Of a stretch of 64,000 nt of DNA, positions 52,276 through 60,649 are shown in pieces. The stretch's first letter is position 1; the number at the start of each line of letters is the position of its first letter. A model generated the notes under the pieces. The model was given only the letters and a program-made list of their open reading frames with translations. It made no database searches and had not been told where the DNA came from. Position numbers and translations under genes: made by a program. Origin of the DNA: Sinomonas mesophila (GTDB taxonomy: Bacteria > Actinomycetota > Actinomycetes > Actinomycetales > Micrococcaceae); NCBI RefSeq assembly GCF_001999765.1, contig NZ_MTIC01000003.1:310001-374000 (forward strand). Reading direction: 5' to 3'.

Positions 52276-52569
52276 ATCTGCCTCAGTCAGGCGTAGCCGG
52301 TCTAGTAAGGGACTCTCAGCAGCCTTCCTGATGCCAGGTTCCCGGCAGAGGGTGCCGCCCCTCCAGCTCTGCAGCCGGTCAGGCTGCTCGCGGCTGTCCC
52401 CGCAAGCAGCTCATGGATCCTCCCGCACGCTCGGGGCGGGCTGTTCGACTACGGCCCTGCCCGGCCTCAGGCCCCGCAGTGCCCCAGCCTGGTCGCCGCT
52501 CGAGTCGGCGGCCACGACCCCGCTGCGCTGGCCGCTGAAGCCGCGCAGTCGACTCCGGAAGGATCATCC
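52276..52569 (+). promoter_or_regulatory. Long rho leader region
   Basis: 294 bases without a convincing gene separate thrB from rho. An extended -10 box TGCTAAAGT (52248-52256) at the thrB end could start a leader of about 300 bases. The leader is C-rich and G-poor in places, the kind of RNA that Rho binds, so autogenous termination control, known for rho genes elsewhere, is plausible. Several imperfect hairpins are present but none is striking. Confidence 0.45.
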
Positions 52570-54717
52570 GTGACACAGACCACTGAGCTGACCCCAGCCG
52601 TGGAATCCTCCGCCTCCGAGTCCAAGGGCATCGCCGGCCTCAAGCTGGCGCAGCTCCAGGCTCTGGCCTCCCAGCTGGGCATCACCGGTGGGTCCCGCAT
52701 GCGCAAGGGCGATCTCGTCGCCGCGATTTCCGCTCACCAGAAGGGCGAGCCCGTGAGCCGCCCGTCCGGACGCGGCGCCGCGAAGGCGGCCGCAGAGCAG
52801 GCGGCGCCGGCGGCCACGCCGGAGGCAGCAGCCGCCGAGGCCCCCGCGGCCGAGGCCGCCGCCGAGCAGGCCGAGGCCCCCGGCCGCACCCGTGGCCGCA
52901 CCCGCCGCCGCGCGGGCAGCGACGGCGTCGTCACCGCCGGCGCTGCAGCCGCCGCGGCCGCCGCGGGCGTCGCCGCCCCCGAGGCAGCCCCGGCCGAGGC
53001 CCCCGCCGCGGGGCAGCCCGCCGTCGCCCCGGCCGAGGCACCCACCGAGACCACCCGTCCCGCCCGCGCCCGCGGTCGCAGCCGCCGCGCTGAGGCGGCT
53101 CAGGGCTCCGCCGAGCAGGAGGCAGCCGCAGAGCAGGCCGCCGCAGTGCAGGCGCCCGCCGAGGCCGCACCGGAGCAGGCCGCCGAGCAGGCCGCCGCGG
53201 TGCAGGCGCCCGCCGAGGCCCCGGCCGAGCAGCCCGCCGAGGCCGGCGAGGGCCGCCGTCGCCGTGGCCGCGAGGGCCGCGAGCGGACGGACGAGGGCCA
53301 GGAGCGCCAGCCGTCCCGCCGCGAGCGCGAGGAGGCCGAGCAGGAGGAGGGCGGCGGACGCCGCTCCCGCCGGTCCCGGCGCGGGCGTGATCGCGACCGC
53401 GAGGGCGCCGAGCAGGGCGGGCGCGGCGACCGCAGCGACCGCTTCCGCGACCGCAACGAGCGGATGCGGGACCGCGGCGGCCGTCGCGGCGCCGGCCCCG
53501 AGGTCGACGATACCGAGGTGACCGAGGACGACGTGCTCGTGCCCGTCGCCGGCATCCTCGATGTTCTCGAGAACTACGCCTTCATCCGCACGTCCGGCTA
53601 CCTGCCGGGCCCGAACGACGTCTACGTCCCGCTCGCCCAGGTCAAGAAGAACGGCCTGCGCAAGGGCGATGCCGTCGTCGGCGCGATCCGCGCCCCGCGC
53701 GATGGCGAGGACAACCCGGGCAGCGGCGGCGGCCGCCAGGGCCAGGGCAGCCGGCAGAAGTTCAACGCCCTCGTGCGCGTCACGAGCGTCAACGGCAAGA
53801 CCCCCGACGAGATGAGGGGCCGCGTCGAGTTCGGCAAGCTCGTCCCGCTCTACCCCTCTGAGCGCCTCCGCCTCGAGACCGAGAACAAGAAGATCGGCCC
53901 GCGCGTCATCGACCTCGTGGCCCCGATCGGCAAGGGCCAGCGCGGCCTCATCGTCTCGCCGCCGAAGGCCGGCAAGACGCTCATCCTGCAGTCCATCGCG
54001 AACGCGATCACTGCCAACAATCCTGAGGTCCACCTCATGATGGTGCTCGTGGACGAGCGGCCCGAAGAGGTCACGGACATGCAGCGCTCGGTCAAGGGCG
54101 AGGTCATCGCCTCGACCTTCGACCGCCCCGCCGACGACCACACGACGGTCGCCGAGCTCGCGATCGAGCGCGCCAAGCGGCTCGTCGAGATGGGCATGGA
54201 CGTCGTCGTGCTCCTGGACTCGATGACCCGACTCGGCCGCGCGTACAACCTCGCGGCCCCGGCGTCGGGCCGCATCCTCTCGGGCGGTGTCGACTCGGCC
54301 GCGCTCTACCCGCCGAAGCGCTTCTTCGGCGCCGCGCGCAACATCGAGAACGGCGGCTCGCTGACGATCCTCGCCACGGCCCTCGTGGAGACCGGCTCCA
54401 AGATGGACGAGGTCATCTTCGAGGAGTTCAAGGGCACGGGCAACATGGAGCTGCGCCTCTCCCGCGCCCTCGCGGACAAGCGCATCTTCCCGGCCGTGGA
54501 CGTCAATGCGTCGGGCACGCGCCGCGAGGAGAACCTGCTCTCGCCCGAAGAGGTCAAGATCATGTGGCGCCTGCGTCGCGTGCTCGCTGGCCTGGACACC
54601 CAGCAGGCTCTCGAGCTGCTCACGTCGAAGCTCCGCGAGACGCAGTCCAACGTCGAGTTCCTCCTGCAGGTGCAGAAGACGACGCTCGCGTCCAAGTCGG
54701 AGAACGACAAGCACTAG
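52570..54717 (+). CDS. rho: Transcription termination factor Rho
   Basis: 715 residues against 419 in E. coli. The first 40 residues carry the Rho_N helix bundle ([15 protein letters not shown]). Residues 60-300 are an actinobacterial insertion, first Ala/Pro/Glu-rich then Arg/Asp/Glu-rich ([16 protein letters not shown]), able to bind RNA. The cold-shock RNA-binding domain begins near 320 ([20 protein letters not shown]). The hexameric ATPase has Walker [22 protein letters not shown] and [15 protein letters not shown] start. A hairpin follows the stop. Confidence 0.96.
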   Translation: MTQTTELTPAVESSASESKGIAGLKLAQLQALASQLGITGGSRMRKGDLVAAISAHQKGEPVSRPSGRGAAKAAAEQAAPAATPEAAAAEAPAAEAAAEQAEAPGRTRGRTRRRAGSDGVVTAGAAAAAAAAGVAAPEAAPAEAPAAGQPAVAPAEAPTETTRPARARGRSRRAEAAQGSAEQEAAAEQAAAVQAPAEAAPEQAAEQAAAVQAPAEAPAEQPAEAGEGRRRRGREGRERTDEGQERQPSRREREEAEQEEGGGRRSRRSRRGRDRDREGAEQGGRGDRSDRFRDRNERMRDRGGRRGAGPEVDDTEVTEDDVLVPVAGILDVLENYAFIRTSGYLPGPNDVYVPLAQVKKNGLRKGDAVVGAIRAPRDGEDNPGSGGGRQGQGSRQKFNALVRVTSVNGKTPDEMRGRVEFGKLVPLYPSERLRLETENKKIGPRVIDLVAPIGKGQRGLIVSPPKAGKTLILQSIANAITANNPEVHLMMVLVDERPEEVTDMQRSVKGEVIASTFDRPADDHTTVAELAIERAKRLVEMGMDVVVLLDSMTRLGRAYNLAAPASGRILSGGVDSAALYPPKRFFGAARNIENGGSLTILATALVETGSKMDEVIFEEFKGTGNMELRLSRALADKRIFPAVDVNASGTRREENLLSPEEVKIMWRLRRVLAGLDTQQALELLTSKLRETQSNVEFLLQVQKTTLASKSENDKH

Positions 54718-54723
54718 CGACTC

Positions 54724-54768
54724 ACGGCGGCGGCCGGCCCTGGGCACCCAGGCGCCGGCCGCCGTCGT
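54724..54768 (+). terminator. Hairpin after rho
   Basis: ACGGCGGCGGCCGGC (54724-54738) pairs with GCCGGCCGCCGTCGT (54754-54768) at 14 of 15 positions; the loop holds a second stem CCTGGG/CCCAGG. It starts six bases after the rho stop. Confidence 0.75.
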
Positions 54769-54841
54769 CAGCGTTTAACCCGCGCCCCCGCGTGGCCCCC
54801 CACCGCCCCCATTTCGCACTTTTCGACGAAAGGCCCCCGAC

Positions 54842-55915
54842 ATGTTCGAGTCCGTGCAAGGACTGCTGGACGAGCACGCAGACCTGCAGAAGCAGCTCAG
54901 CGACCCCGCTGTCTACCAGGACCAGGCGCTCGCGCGGAAGCTCGGCCGCCGCTCCGCTCAGCTCAACGGCATCGTCGAGGCCTACGGCCGCTGGAAGCAG
55001 CTCCGCGACGACCTCGACGCCGCGCGCGAGATGGCCAGCGAGGACCCGGACTTCGCGGACGAGGTGGTCCAGCTCGACGAGCAGCTGCCTGTTGCCCAGG
55101 AGAGGCTGCGCCGGCTCCTCATCCCGCGCGATCCCAACGACGCCCGCAACGTGATCCTCGAGGTCAAGGGCGGCGAGGGCGGCGACGAGGCGGCGCTGTT
55201 CGCGGCCGACCTGACCCGCATGTACACGCGGTACGCCGAGTCGAAGGGCTGGAAGACCGAGGTCCTGTCCTCGACAGAGTCCGACCTCGGCGGCTACAAG
55301 GACATCCAGATCGCGGTCAAGGGCTCCTCGAACGACCCGGCCGAGGGCGTCTTCGCGCACCTCAAGTTCGAGGGCGGCGTCCACCGCGTGCAGCGCGTCC
55401 CCGTGACCGAGTCGCAGGGCCGCATCCACACGTCCGCCGCGGGCGTGCTCGTCTTCCCCGAGGTCGATGAGCCGGAGGAGATCGAGATCAACGCCAACGA
55501 CCTCAAGATCGACGTGTACCGCTCCTCGGGGCCGGGCGGGCAGAGCGTCAACACAACCGACTCCGCCGTGCGCATCACCCACCTGCCCACCGGGATCGTC
55601 GTGGCGATGCAGAACGAGAAGTCCCAGCTGCAGAACCGCGAGGCCGCGATGCGCGTGCTGCGCTCGCGCCTCCTCGCGCACCAGCAGGAGCAGATCGACG
55701 CCGAGAACGCCGAGCAGCGCAAGTCCCAGGTCCGCACGATGGACCGCTCGGAGCGCATCCGCACGTACAACTACCCCGAGAACCGGATCGCGGACCACCG
55801 CACGGGCTACAAGGCGTACAACCTCGACGCCGTCATGAACGGCGACCTCGGCCCCGTCATCCAGTCGTGCATCGACCTGGACGAGCAGGCGCGCCTCGAC
55901 GCGATCGGCGAATGA
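54842..55915 (+). CDS. prfA: Peptide chain release factor 1
   Basis: 357 residues, full length. The UAG/UAA recognition motif is PVT ([15 protein letters not shown]), and the catalytic GGQ loop is [21 protein letters not shown] lies upstream of the ATG at 54842. The following gene is prmC, which methylates the GGQ glutamine of both release factors (prfB is at 1717). Confidence 0.97.
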   Translation: MFESVQGLLDEHADLQKQLSDPAVYQDQALARKLGRRSAQLNGIVEAYGRWKQLRDDLDAAREMASEDPDFADEVVQLDEQLPVAQERLRRLLIPRDPNDARNVILEVKGGEGGDEAALFAADLTRMYTRYAESKGWKTEVLSSTESDLGGYKDIQIAVKGSSNDPAEGVFAHLKFEGGVHRVQRVPVTESQGRIHTSAAGVLVFPEVDEPEEIEINANDLKIDVYRSSGPGGQSVNTTDSAVRITHLPTGIVVAMQNEKSQLQNREAAMRVLRSRLLAHQQEQIDAENAEQRKSQVRTMDRSERIRTYNYPENRIADHRTGYKAYNLDAVMNGDLGPVIQSCIDLDEQARLDAIGE

Positions 55916-55931
55916 CCGAAATGACAGCAGC

Positions 55932-56909
55932 ATGAGCGACGGTCGCGAGGGCGCCGGCACGGACCTCGGCGCTGCCCTGCGCTCCGCCGCGGCCATGCTC
56001 GCCGAGGCCGGCGTGCCGAGCCCCCGGGCCGACGCCGAGCAGCTCGCCGAGCACCTGCTCGGCTGCGGCCTCGGCCGGCTGCGCGCCCTCGCGATCACCG
56101 GCGCGCCGATCCCTGAGGGGTTCGGGGATGCCTTCTGGGAGCTCGTGGCCGAGCGGGCCCGCCGCATCCCCCTCCAGCACCTCACGGGCGTCGCGCACTT
56201 CCGCCACATCACGCTCGCCGTGGGACCGGGGGTCTTCGTGCCCCGGCCGGAGACGGAGGGCGTCGTGCAGCTTGTGCTCGACTGGCTCGCGGAGCGCTTC
56301 GGGCCCGCGCAGTCCCAGCAGGATGGGCGGCCCGCGCAGTCCCGGCGGCCTGTCGTCGTCGACCTCGGCACCGGCTCGGGCGCGATCGCGGCGTCGATCG
56401 CCCACGAGCACCCGGGCAGCGAGGTCCACGCGGTCGAGCTCTCCGAGCTCGCGCACGCCTGGGCACAGCGGAACCTCGCACCCTACGGCGTCGAGCTCGT
56501 GCTCGGCGACCTGCGCACGGCCCTCCCCGCGCTCGACGGGACGGTCGACGCCGTCGTGAGCAACCCGCCGTACATCCCCGCCGACATGGTCCCGCGCGAT
56601 CCCGAGGCCGCCGAGCATGATCCGGACCTCGCCCTCTACGGCGGGGGACAGGACGGCCTCGAGATGCCGCTCGCCGCGGCGGCCACGGCAGCCAGGCTGC
56701 TGCGCCCCGGGGGGCTCTTCGTCATGGAGCACGCGGAGGTCCAGGGGGACCGCCTTGCCCGGCTCCTCGCACGCGACCCGGCCTGGACGTCCGTGGCCTC
56801 GCACGTCGACCTCAACGGGCTCGCGCGGGCCACGAGCGCCACCCGCGCAGCGGAAGAAGCCGTGGAAGAAGCCGTGAAAGAAGCCGCGAAAAAAGCCATG
56901 GAAGAATGA
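55932..56909 (+). CDS. prmC: Release factor glutamine methyltransferase
   Basis: 325 residues. N-terminal helical domain (about 1-75) and a SAM methyltransferase domain with VVDLGTGSGAIAASIA and the catalytic NPPY motif (VSNPPYIPADMVP). It methylates the Gln of the GGQ loop in RF1 and RF2. The tail departs from the family: the last 18 residues (EEAVEEAVKEAAKKAMEE) are encoded by a 12-base tandem repeat. The Sua5-family gene starts inside the last repeat. Confidence 0.95.
   Translation: MSDGREGAGTDLGAALRSAAAMLAEAGVPSPRADAEQLAEHLLGCGLGRLRALAITGAPIPEGFGDAFWELVAERARRIPLQHLTGVAHFRHITLAVGPGVFVPRPETEGVVQLVLDWLAERFGPAQSQQDGRPAQSRRPVVVDLGTGSGAIAASIAHEHPGSEVHAVELSELAHAWAQRNLAPYGVELVLGDLRTALPALDGTVDAVVSNPPYIPADMVPRDPEAAEHDPDLALYGGGQDGLEMPLAAAATAARLLRPGGLFVMEHAEVQGDRLARLLARDPAWTSVASHVDLNGLARATSATRAAEEAVEEAVKEAAKKAMEE
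56853..56900. repeat. 12-base tandem repeat at the prmC 3' end
   Basis: Four units (GAAGAAGCCGTG twice, AAAGAAGCCGCG, AAAAAAGCCATG) plus a partial fifth encode an alternating Glu/Lys/Ala helix. The run of six A at 56889-56894 is rare in this GC-rich DNA and could slip during replication or transcription. Confidence 0.85.
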
Positions 56910-57691
56910 GGGCCGTGACGACCACGACCTACAACTGCACGGATCCGGAACAGCGTGCCGAGGGCCTCGCCCACGCCCAGCGCGCGATCGCCCAGAAGCA
57001 GTGCGTGGTGATGCCGACCGACACCGTCTACGGCATCGCGGCCGACGCGTTCTCCGCCCAGGCCGTCGCGACGCTCCTCGCGGCGAAGGGCCGCGGCCGC
57101 TCGATGCCGCCGCCCGTGCTCATCCCGCGCCTGCAGACCATGGACGGGCTCGCGACCGACGTCCCCGCCGCCGCGCGCGCCCTCGCGGAGAAGTTCTGGC
57201 CGGGGCCGCTCACGCTCATCGTGCACGCCCAGCCCTCGCTCACGTGGGACCTCGGCGAGACCCGGGGGACCGTCGCGCTGCGCATCCCCGACGACGAGCT
57301 CGCCCAGGCGCTCCTGACGGTCACGGGGCCGCTCGCCGTCTCGAGCGCCAACCGCACGGGCCATGCCGCGGCCCAGACCGGGGCGGAGGCGCGCGAGCAG
57401 CTTGCTGAGAGCGTCGAGGTGTACCTCGAGGACGGGTTCCGCCCCCGCAGCGCCGACCACTCGGAGGGAGCCGCGAGCGGCGTGCCCTCGACCATCGTGG
57501 ACTGCACGGGCGAGCGCCTGCGGATCGTCCGCGAGGGCGCCCTGGGCCTGGCAGAGCTGCGCGATGTGGCGCCGGACCTCCTCGGCCATGGCGAGGAGCC
57601 GGAGCCTGCTAGCGAGGAGCCGGAGCCTGCTAGCGAGCCCGCGCCCGCGCCTGGGCAGCCTGACGCAGGACAGCAGCGGCCCGGGGCCTAG
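56906..57691 (+). CDS. L-threonylcarbamoyladenylate synthase (Sua5/YwlC/YrdC family)
   Basis: 261 residues. The YrdC fold shows VVMPTDTVYGIAADAFS, KGRGRSMPPPVLI, FWPGPLTLIVHA, GTVALRIPDDELA, LAVSSANRTGHAA and the late STIVDCTGERLRIVREGAL. It makes threonylcarbamoyl-AMP for the universal t6A tRNA modification. The full Sua5 C-terminal domain is absent; instead there is an acidic Pro/Glu tail from a 21-base repeat. ATG 56906 overlaps the prmC stop; GTG 56915 is an alternative. The 3' end overlaps a convergent gene by 62 bases. Confidence 0.92.
   Translation: MRAVTTTTYNCTDPEQRAEGLAHAQRAIAQKQCVVMPTDTVYGIAADAFSAQAVATLLAAKGRGRSMPPPVLIPRLQTMDGLATDVPAAARALAEKFWPGPLTLIVHAQPSLTWDLGETRGTVALRIPDDELAQALLTVTGPLAVSSANRTGHAAAQTGAEAREQLAESVEVYLEDGFRPRSADHSEGAASGVPSTIVDCTGERLRIVREGALGLAELRDVAPDLLGHGEEPEPASEEPEPASEPAPAPGQPDAGQQRPGA
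57593..57634. repeat. 21-base tandem repeat shared by two convergent genes
   Basis: Two perfect copies of a 21-base unit (57593-57613, 57614-57634) encode EEPEPAS twice on the plus strand. On the minus strand the CTA in the second copy (57630-57632) is the stop codon of the epimerase-like gene. The duplication therefore shapes both C termini. Confidence 0.85.
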
Positions 57692-58616
57692 GCAGGGCGC
57701 CGGCCTCCTCGGCCCAGCCGGGAGCCTGTGACTGGCCGAACCACATGACCTCGGCGCGGCGCACAGCCCCGTGGAGCCGCCCGCCCGCGAGCCGCGAGAG
57801 CGCGTAGCCGGCGGCCACCGCGGCCCGGCACAGCGGCGCGGGCAGCCGCAGCGGCGCCCGCCCGCCCGCCGCCTCGAGCACGCCGCGCACCGTCATGCCC
57901 TCCCACGGCTGCAGCACGAGGAGCCGGTCCGGCCGCGCCTCGGCGACGTCGACGGCGAACTGCGCGAGCGCGGCGAGCGAGCTCACGGGCGACGGCGCGT
58001 CCCCGGCCCCCGCGACCGACGCGAGCGGCGAGGCGGCCACGCGGGCGAGCGACGCCGTCGTGCGCCTGCCCGCGCCCTGGACGCTCGTGGCGCGCAGGAT
58101 GGTGAGCATGCCGTCCGGAAGCCGCGGCGCGAGCTGCCGCAGCGCCGCCTCGCCGAGGGCCTTCGAGCGCGAGTAGGGCGAGAAGGGGCTCGTCTCCCAC
58201 GTCTCGTCGAGGACGGGGCGCTCGCCCTGGACCGCCGCGCTCGAGAGGTGCACGAGCCGCGCGGCGCCGGAGCGCGCGCACGCGAGGGCGAGGACGGCCG
58301 GCCAGAGGGCATTGGCGCCGTAGAGCGCGTCGTCCTCGGCAGCGTCGGGCGACGCGAGGCCCGCCGCGTTGATGACGAAGGCCCCCGGCGTGATGCCCGC
58401 GGACACGCGGGCGACGAGGTCCCCACGGGCGTCCGCGGCCTGGATCACTGCCTCCGGGGTGCGTGCGGAGGTAGCGACGCGCTCGGCGTGCGGCTCCGAG
58501 AACTGCAGGCGGCGTGTCCGCAGCTCGTTCGCAATCCCGGCCCCGACGAATCCTCCCGCACCGACCACGAACCAGTGCGGCTGCGCCTGCCGGGGGTGCT
58601 GCGTCTGCTCGGCCAT
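57630..58616 (-). CDS. NAD-dependent epimerase/dehydratase-like protein
   Basis: 328 residues of extended short-chain dehydrogenase fold. The nucleotide loop is VVGAGGFVGAGIANEL, then VINAAGLASPD, LVHLSSAAVQGE and the YxxxK motif YSRSKALGE, so the catalytic pair is intact. Substrate is probably a nucleotide sugar, as glycosyltransferase genes follow on the other strand. The ATG at 58616 is seven bases after TACGAT (58629-58624), without a ribosome site: leaderless. Its 3' end overlaps the Sua5-family gene. Confidence 0.8.
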   Translation of the reverse strand: MAEQTQHPRQAQPHWFVVGAGGFVGAGIANELRTRRLQFSEPHAERVATSARTPEAVIQAADARGDLVARVSAGITPGAFVINAAGLASPDAAEDDALYGANALWPAVLALACARSGAARLVHLSSAAVQGERPVLDETWETSPFSPYSRSKALGEAALRQLAPRLPDGMLTILRATSVQGAGRRTTASLARVAASPLASVAGAGDAPSPVSSLAALAQFAVDVAEARPDRLLVLQPWEGMTVRGVLEAAGGRAPLRLPAPLCRAAVAAGYALSRLAGGRLHGAVRRAEVMWFGQSQAPGWAEEAGALPRPRAAAVLRQAAQARARAR

Positions 58617-58731
58617 GGCACCCATCGTAGGCGCGGCGGGACGTGCTGCTTCCCCACCGGGTCTGGGGCACCGCCTCGCAGCAGGTATCGTGAACGTGCC
58701 CAGCCCCCCGCGAAGAGGTCCTGACCCCAGC

Positions 58732-60534
58732 ATGAGCCCTGCACCCCGCGTCGTCGCCGTCGTCGTGAGCTTCAACCGCCGCGAGCTCCTGGCCCGCACC
58801 CTCGCGGGGATCGCAGGCGGCGAGCTGCGGCCGGATGCGGTCGTCGTCGTCGACAACGCCTCGAGCGACGGCTCGGCGGACATGGTGCGCGGGCTGGGCC
58901 TCGGACTCGAGCTTGACCTTGTCGAGCTCGGCACGAACGTGGGCGGGGCGGGCGGCTTCACCGTCGGGATCGAGCGCGCCGTCCTCGACCACGCCGCGGA
59001 CCTCGTGTGGGTCATGGACGACGACACCGAGCCCCAGCCCGGCACGCTCGCCGCCGCCGTGCGGGCCTGGACCGACTACGCGCCCGCCCCCGAGCAGCGC
59101 CCCACCGTCGTGGCGAGCCGCGTCCTGTGGACCGACGGCCGCGAGCACCCCATGAACACGATGGTCGAGTGGTTCGCGGCCACCCCGGCCCAGCGCCGCC
59201 GCGCCGCCGCCGTGGGCGCGATGCCGATCCGCAGCGCCTCCTACGTCTCGTGCCTGCTCTCGGCCGACGCCGTGCGCGAGCTCGGCCTGCCGATCGCCGA
59301 CTACTTCCTCTGGGCCGACGACTTCGAGCACACGACCCGCCTCGCGCGCTTCAACGATGCGATCCAGGCGCCCGAGTCCGTCGTCGTGCACCACACGAAG
59401 AAGTTCGGCACGACCGACGTCGACCCCGGCCCGCGCTTCTACTACGAGGTGCGCAACCGCTTCTGGACCTACGGCCGGTCGCAGTCGCTCGCGCCGTGGG
59501 AGAGGCTCGCCTTCACCTACGCGACGGGGCGGATCTGGGTGCGCACGTTCGCGAACTCCTCCGACCGCGGCGTGCTCGTACGCTGCCTCGTGCGCGGGGC
59601 GCTCGACGGGCTGCGCGCGCCGCGGCCCAACGCCGAGGTGCTCGCGGGCGTCTACCCCCTGCGGCCCGTTCCGCAGGTGGCGCGGACCTCGTCCGACCGG
59701 GCGGAGGCACCCCTGCCGTTCTCGCTGCTCATGGCCGTGTACGACGGCGACACGCCCGAGCGCTTCCGCCGCGCCCTCGCCTCGAGCACGCGCGAGCAGG
59801 CCAGGCCCCCCGCCGAGGCGGTGATCGTGCGCGACGGGCCGGTCGGCGCCGAGCTGCAGGCCGCGCTCGACGACGCGGCCGCCATCGCCGGGCCTGGCAC
59901 CTCCGTGCGGGTCCTCGAGCTCGCGGACAACGTGGGCCTCACCGCGGCCCTCGGCCTCGGCCTCGCCGAGTGCACGCACGCCGTCGTGGCCCGCGCGGAC
60001 GCCGACGACGTCTCGCTCCCGCGGCGCTTCGCCGCCCAGCTGCCCGTCATCGAGGCCGGCGCGGACCTCGTGGGCAGCGCGATGGAGGAGATCGGCGACG
60101 ACGAGGACACCGTCGTCGCCCACCGCGCCGTGCCGACTGCGCCGTCCGTCATCACCCGCACGGCCCACGCGCGCAACCCGTTCAACCACCCCACCGTCGT
60201 GTTCCGCCGCGCCGCCGTCGACGCTGTCGGCGGCTACCAGGAGGTGCCCGGCGCCGAGGACTGGTGGCTGTGGGCACGGATGATCGCCGCGGGCGCCGAC
60301 GTGCGCAACCTCGCCGAGCCGCTCGTGCGCTACCGGGTCTCCGGGGGCGCCTACGAGCGCAGGGGAGGGCTGCGCGCGTTCCGCGGTGACCTCGTGGTCC
60401 AGGCCCAGCTCCGCGCGGGCGGGTTCGTGGGCCCCGGGCAGTGGCTGCGCAACGTCGCCGTCCGCGCGGTCTACCGATTCCTGCCGACCGCGGTGCGCGC
60501 CCGGCGCTACCGCCGGATGGTCGCCCCACGGTGA
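58732..60534 (+). CDS. Two-domain family 2 glycosyltransferase
   Basis: 600 residues with two GT2 domains in one frame. Domain 1 (about 5-310) begins VVAVVVSFNRRELLARTL and has VMDDDTEPQPG as the metal motif, resembling galactofuranosyl or rhamnosyl transferases (GlfT/WbbL). Domain 2 (about 325-560) begins LPFSLLMAVYDGDTPERF and has ARADADD. Each domain likely adds a different sugar to a cell-surface polymer. I chose ATG 58732; GTG 58696 in the same frame, just after TATCGT, is an alternative. It is divergent from the epimerase-like gene and precedes two more polysaccharide genes. Confidence 0.88.
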   Translation: MSPAPRVVAVVVSFNRRELLARTLAGIAGGELRPDAVVVVDNASSDGSADMVRGLGLGLELDLVELGTNVGGAGGFTVGIERAVLDHAADLVWVMDDDTEPQPGTLAAAVRAWTDYAPAPEQRPTVVASRVLWTDGREHPMNTMVEWFAATPAQRRRAAAVGAMPIRSASYVSCLLSADAVRELGLPIADYFLWADDFEHTTRLARFNDAIQAPESVVVHHTKKFGTTDVDPGPRFYYEVRNRFWTYGRSQSLAPWERLAFTYATGRIWVRTFANSSDRGVLVRCLVRGALDGLRAPRPNAEVLAGVYPLRPVPQVARTSSDRAEAPLPFSLLMAVYDGDTPERFRRALASSTREQARPPAEAVIVRDGPVGAELQAALDDAAAIAGPGTSVRVLELADNVGLTAALGLGLAECTHAVVARADADDVSLPRRFAAQLPVIEAGADLVGSAMEEIGDDEDTVVAHRAVPTAPSVITRTAHARNPFNHPTVVFRRAAVDAVGGYQEVPGAEDWWLWARMIAAGADVRNLAEPLVRYRVSGGAYERRGGLRAFRGDLVVQAQLRAGGFVGPGQWLRNVAVRAVYRFLPTAVRARRYRRMVAPR

Positions 60535-60593
60535 CCAGCCGCCGTCGTGCGCCGGACGGGGGAGGCGCGCGAATCGGAGTATCTTGGTTCAGC

Positions 60594-60629
60594 ATGCCGC
60601 CAGGCCGCGAGAGCGCGGCCTCCCGCTAG
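60594..60629 (+). CDS. Putative leaderless 11-residue leader peptide
   Basis: ATG 60594 lies eight bases after TATCTT (60580-60585), the spacing seen for leaderless genes here, and encodes MPPGRESAASR before TAG at 60627-60629. The dehydratase gene begins 20 bases later with only a weak purine stretch. It may set translation of that gene by reinitiation. Coding status is unproven. Confidence 0.35.
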   Translation: MPPGRESAASR

Positions 60630-60649
60630 AGAGAGTCACTGAAACGCCC

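Noticed and set aside
52276-52569. Small protein genes in the rho leader (open frames across 52217-52573)
   Set aside because: No ribosome site, codon pattern or family similarity; the frames extend out of thrB and end in rho by chance.
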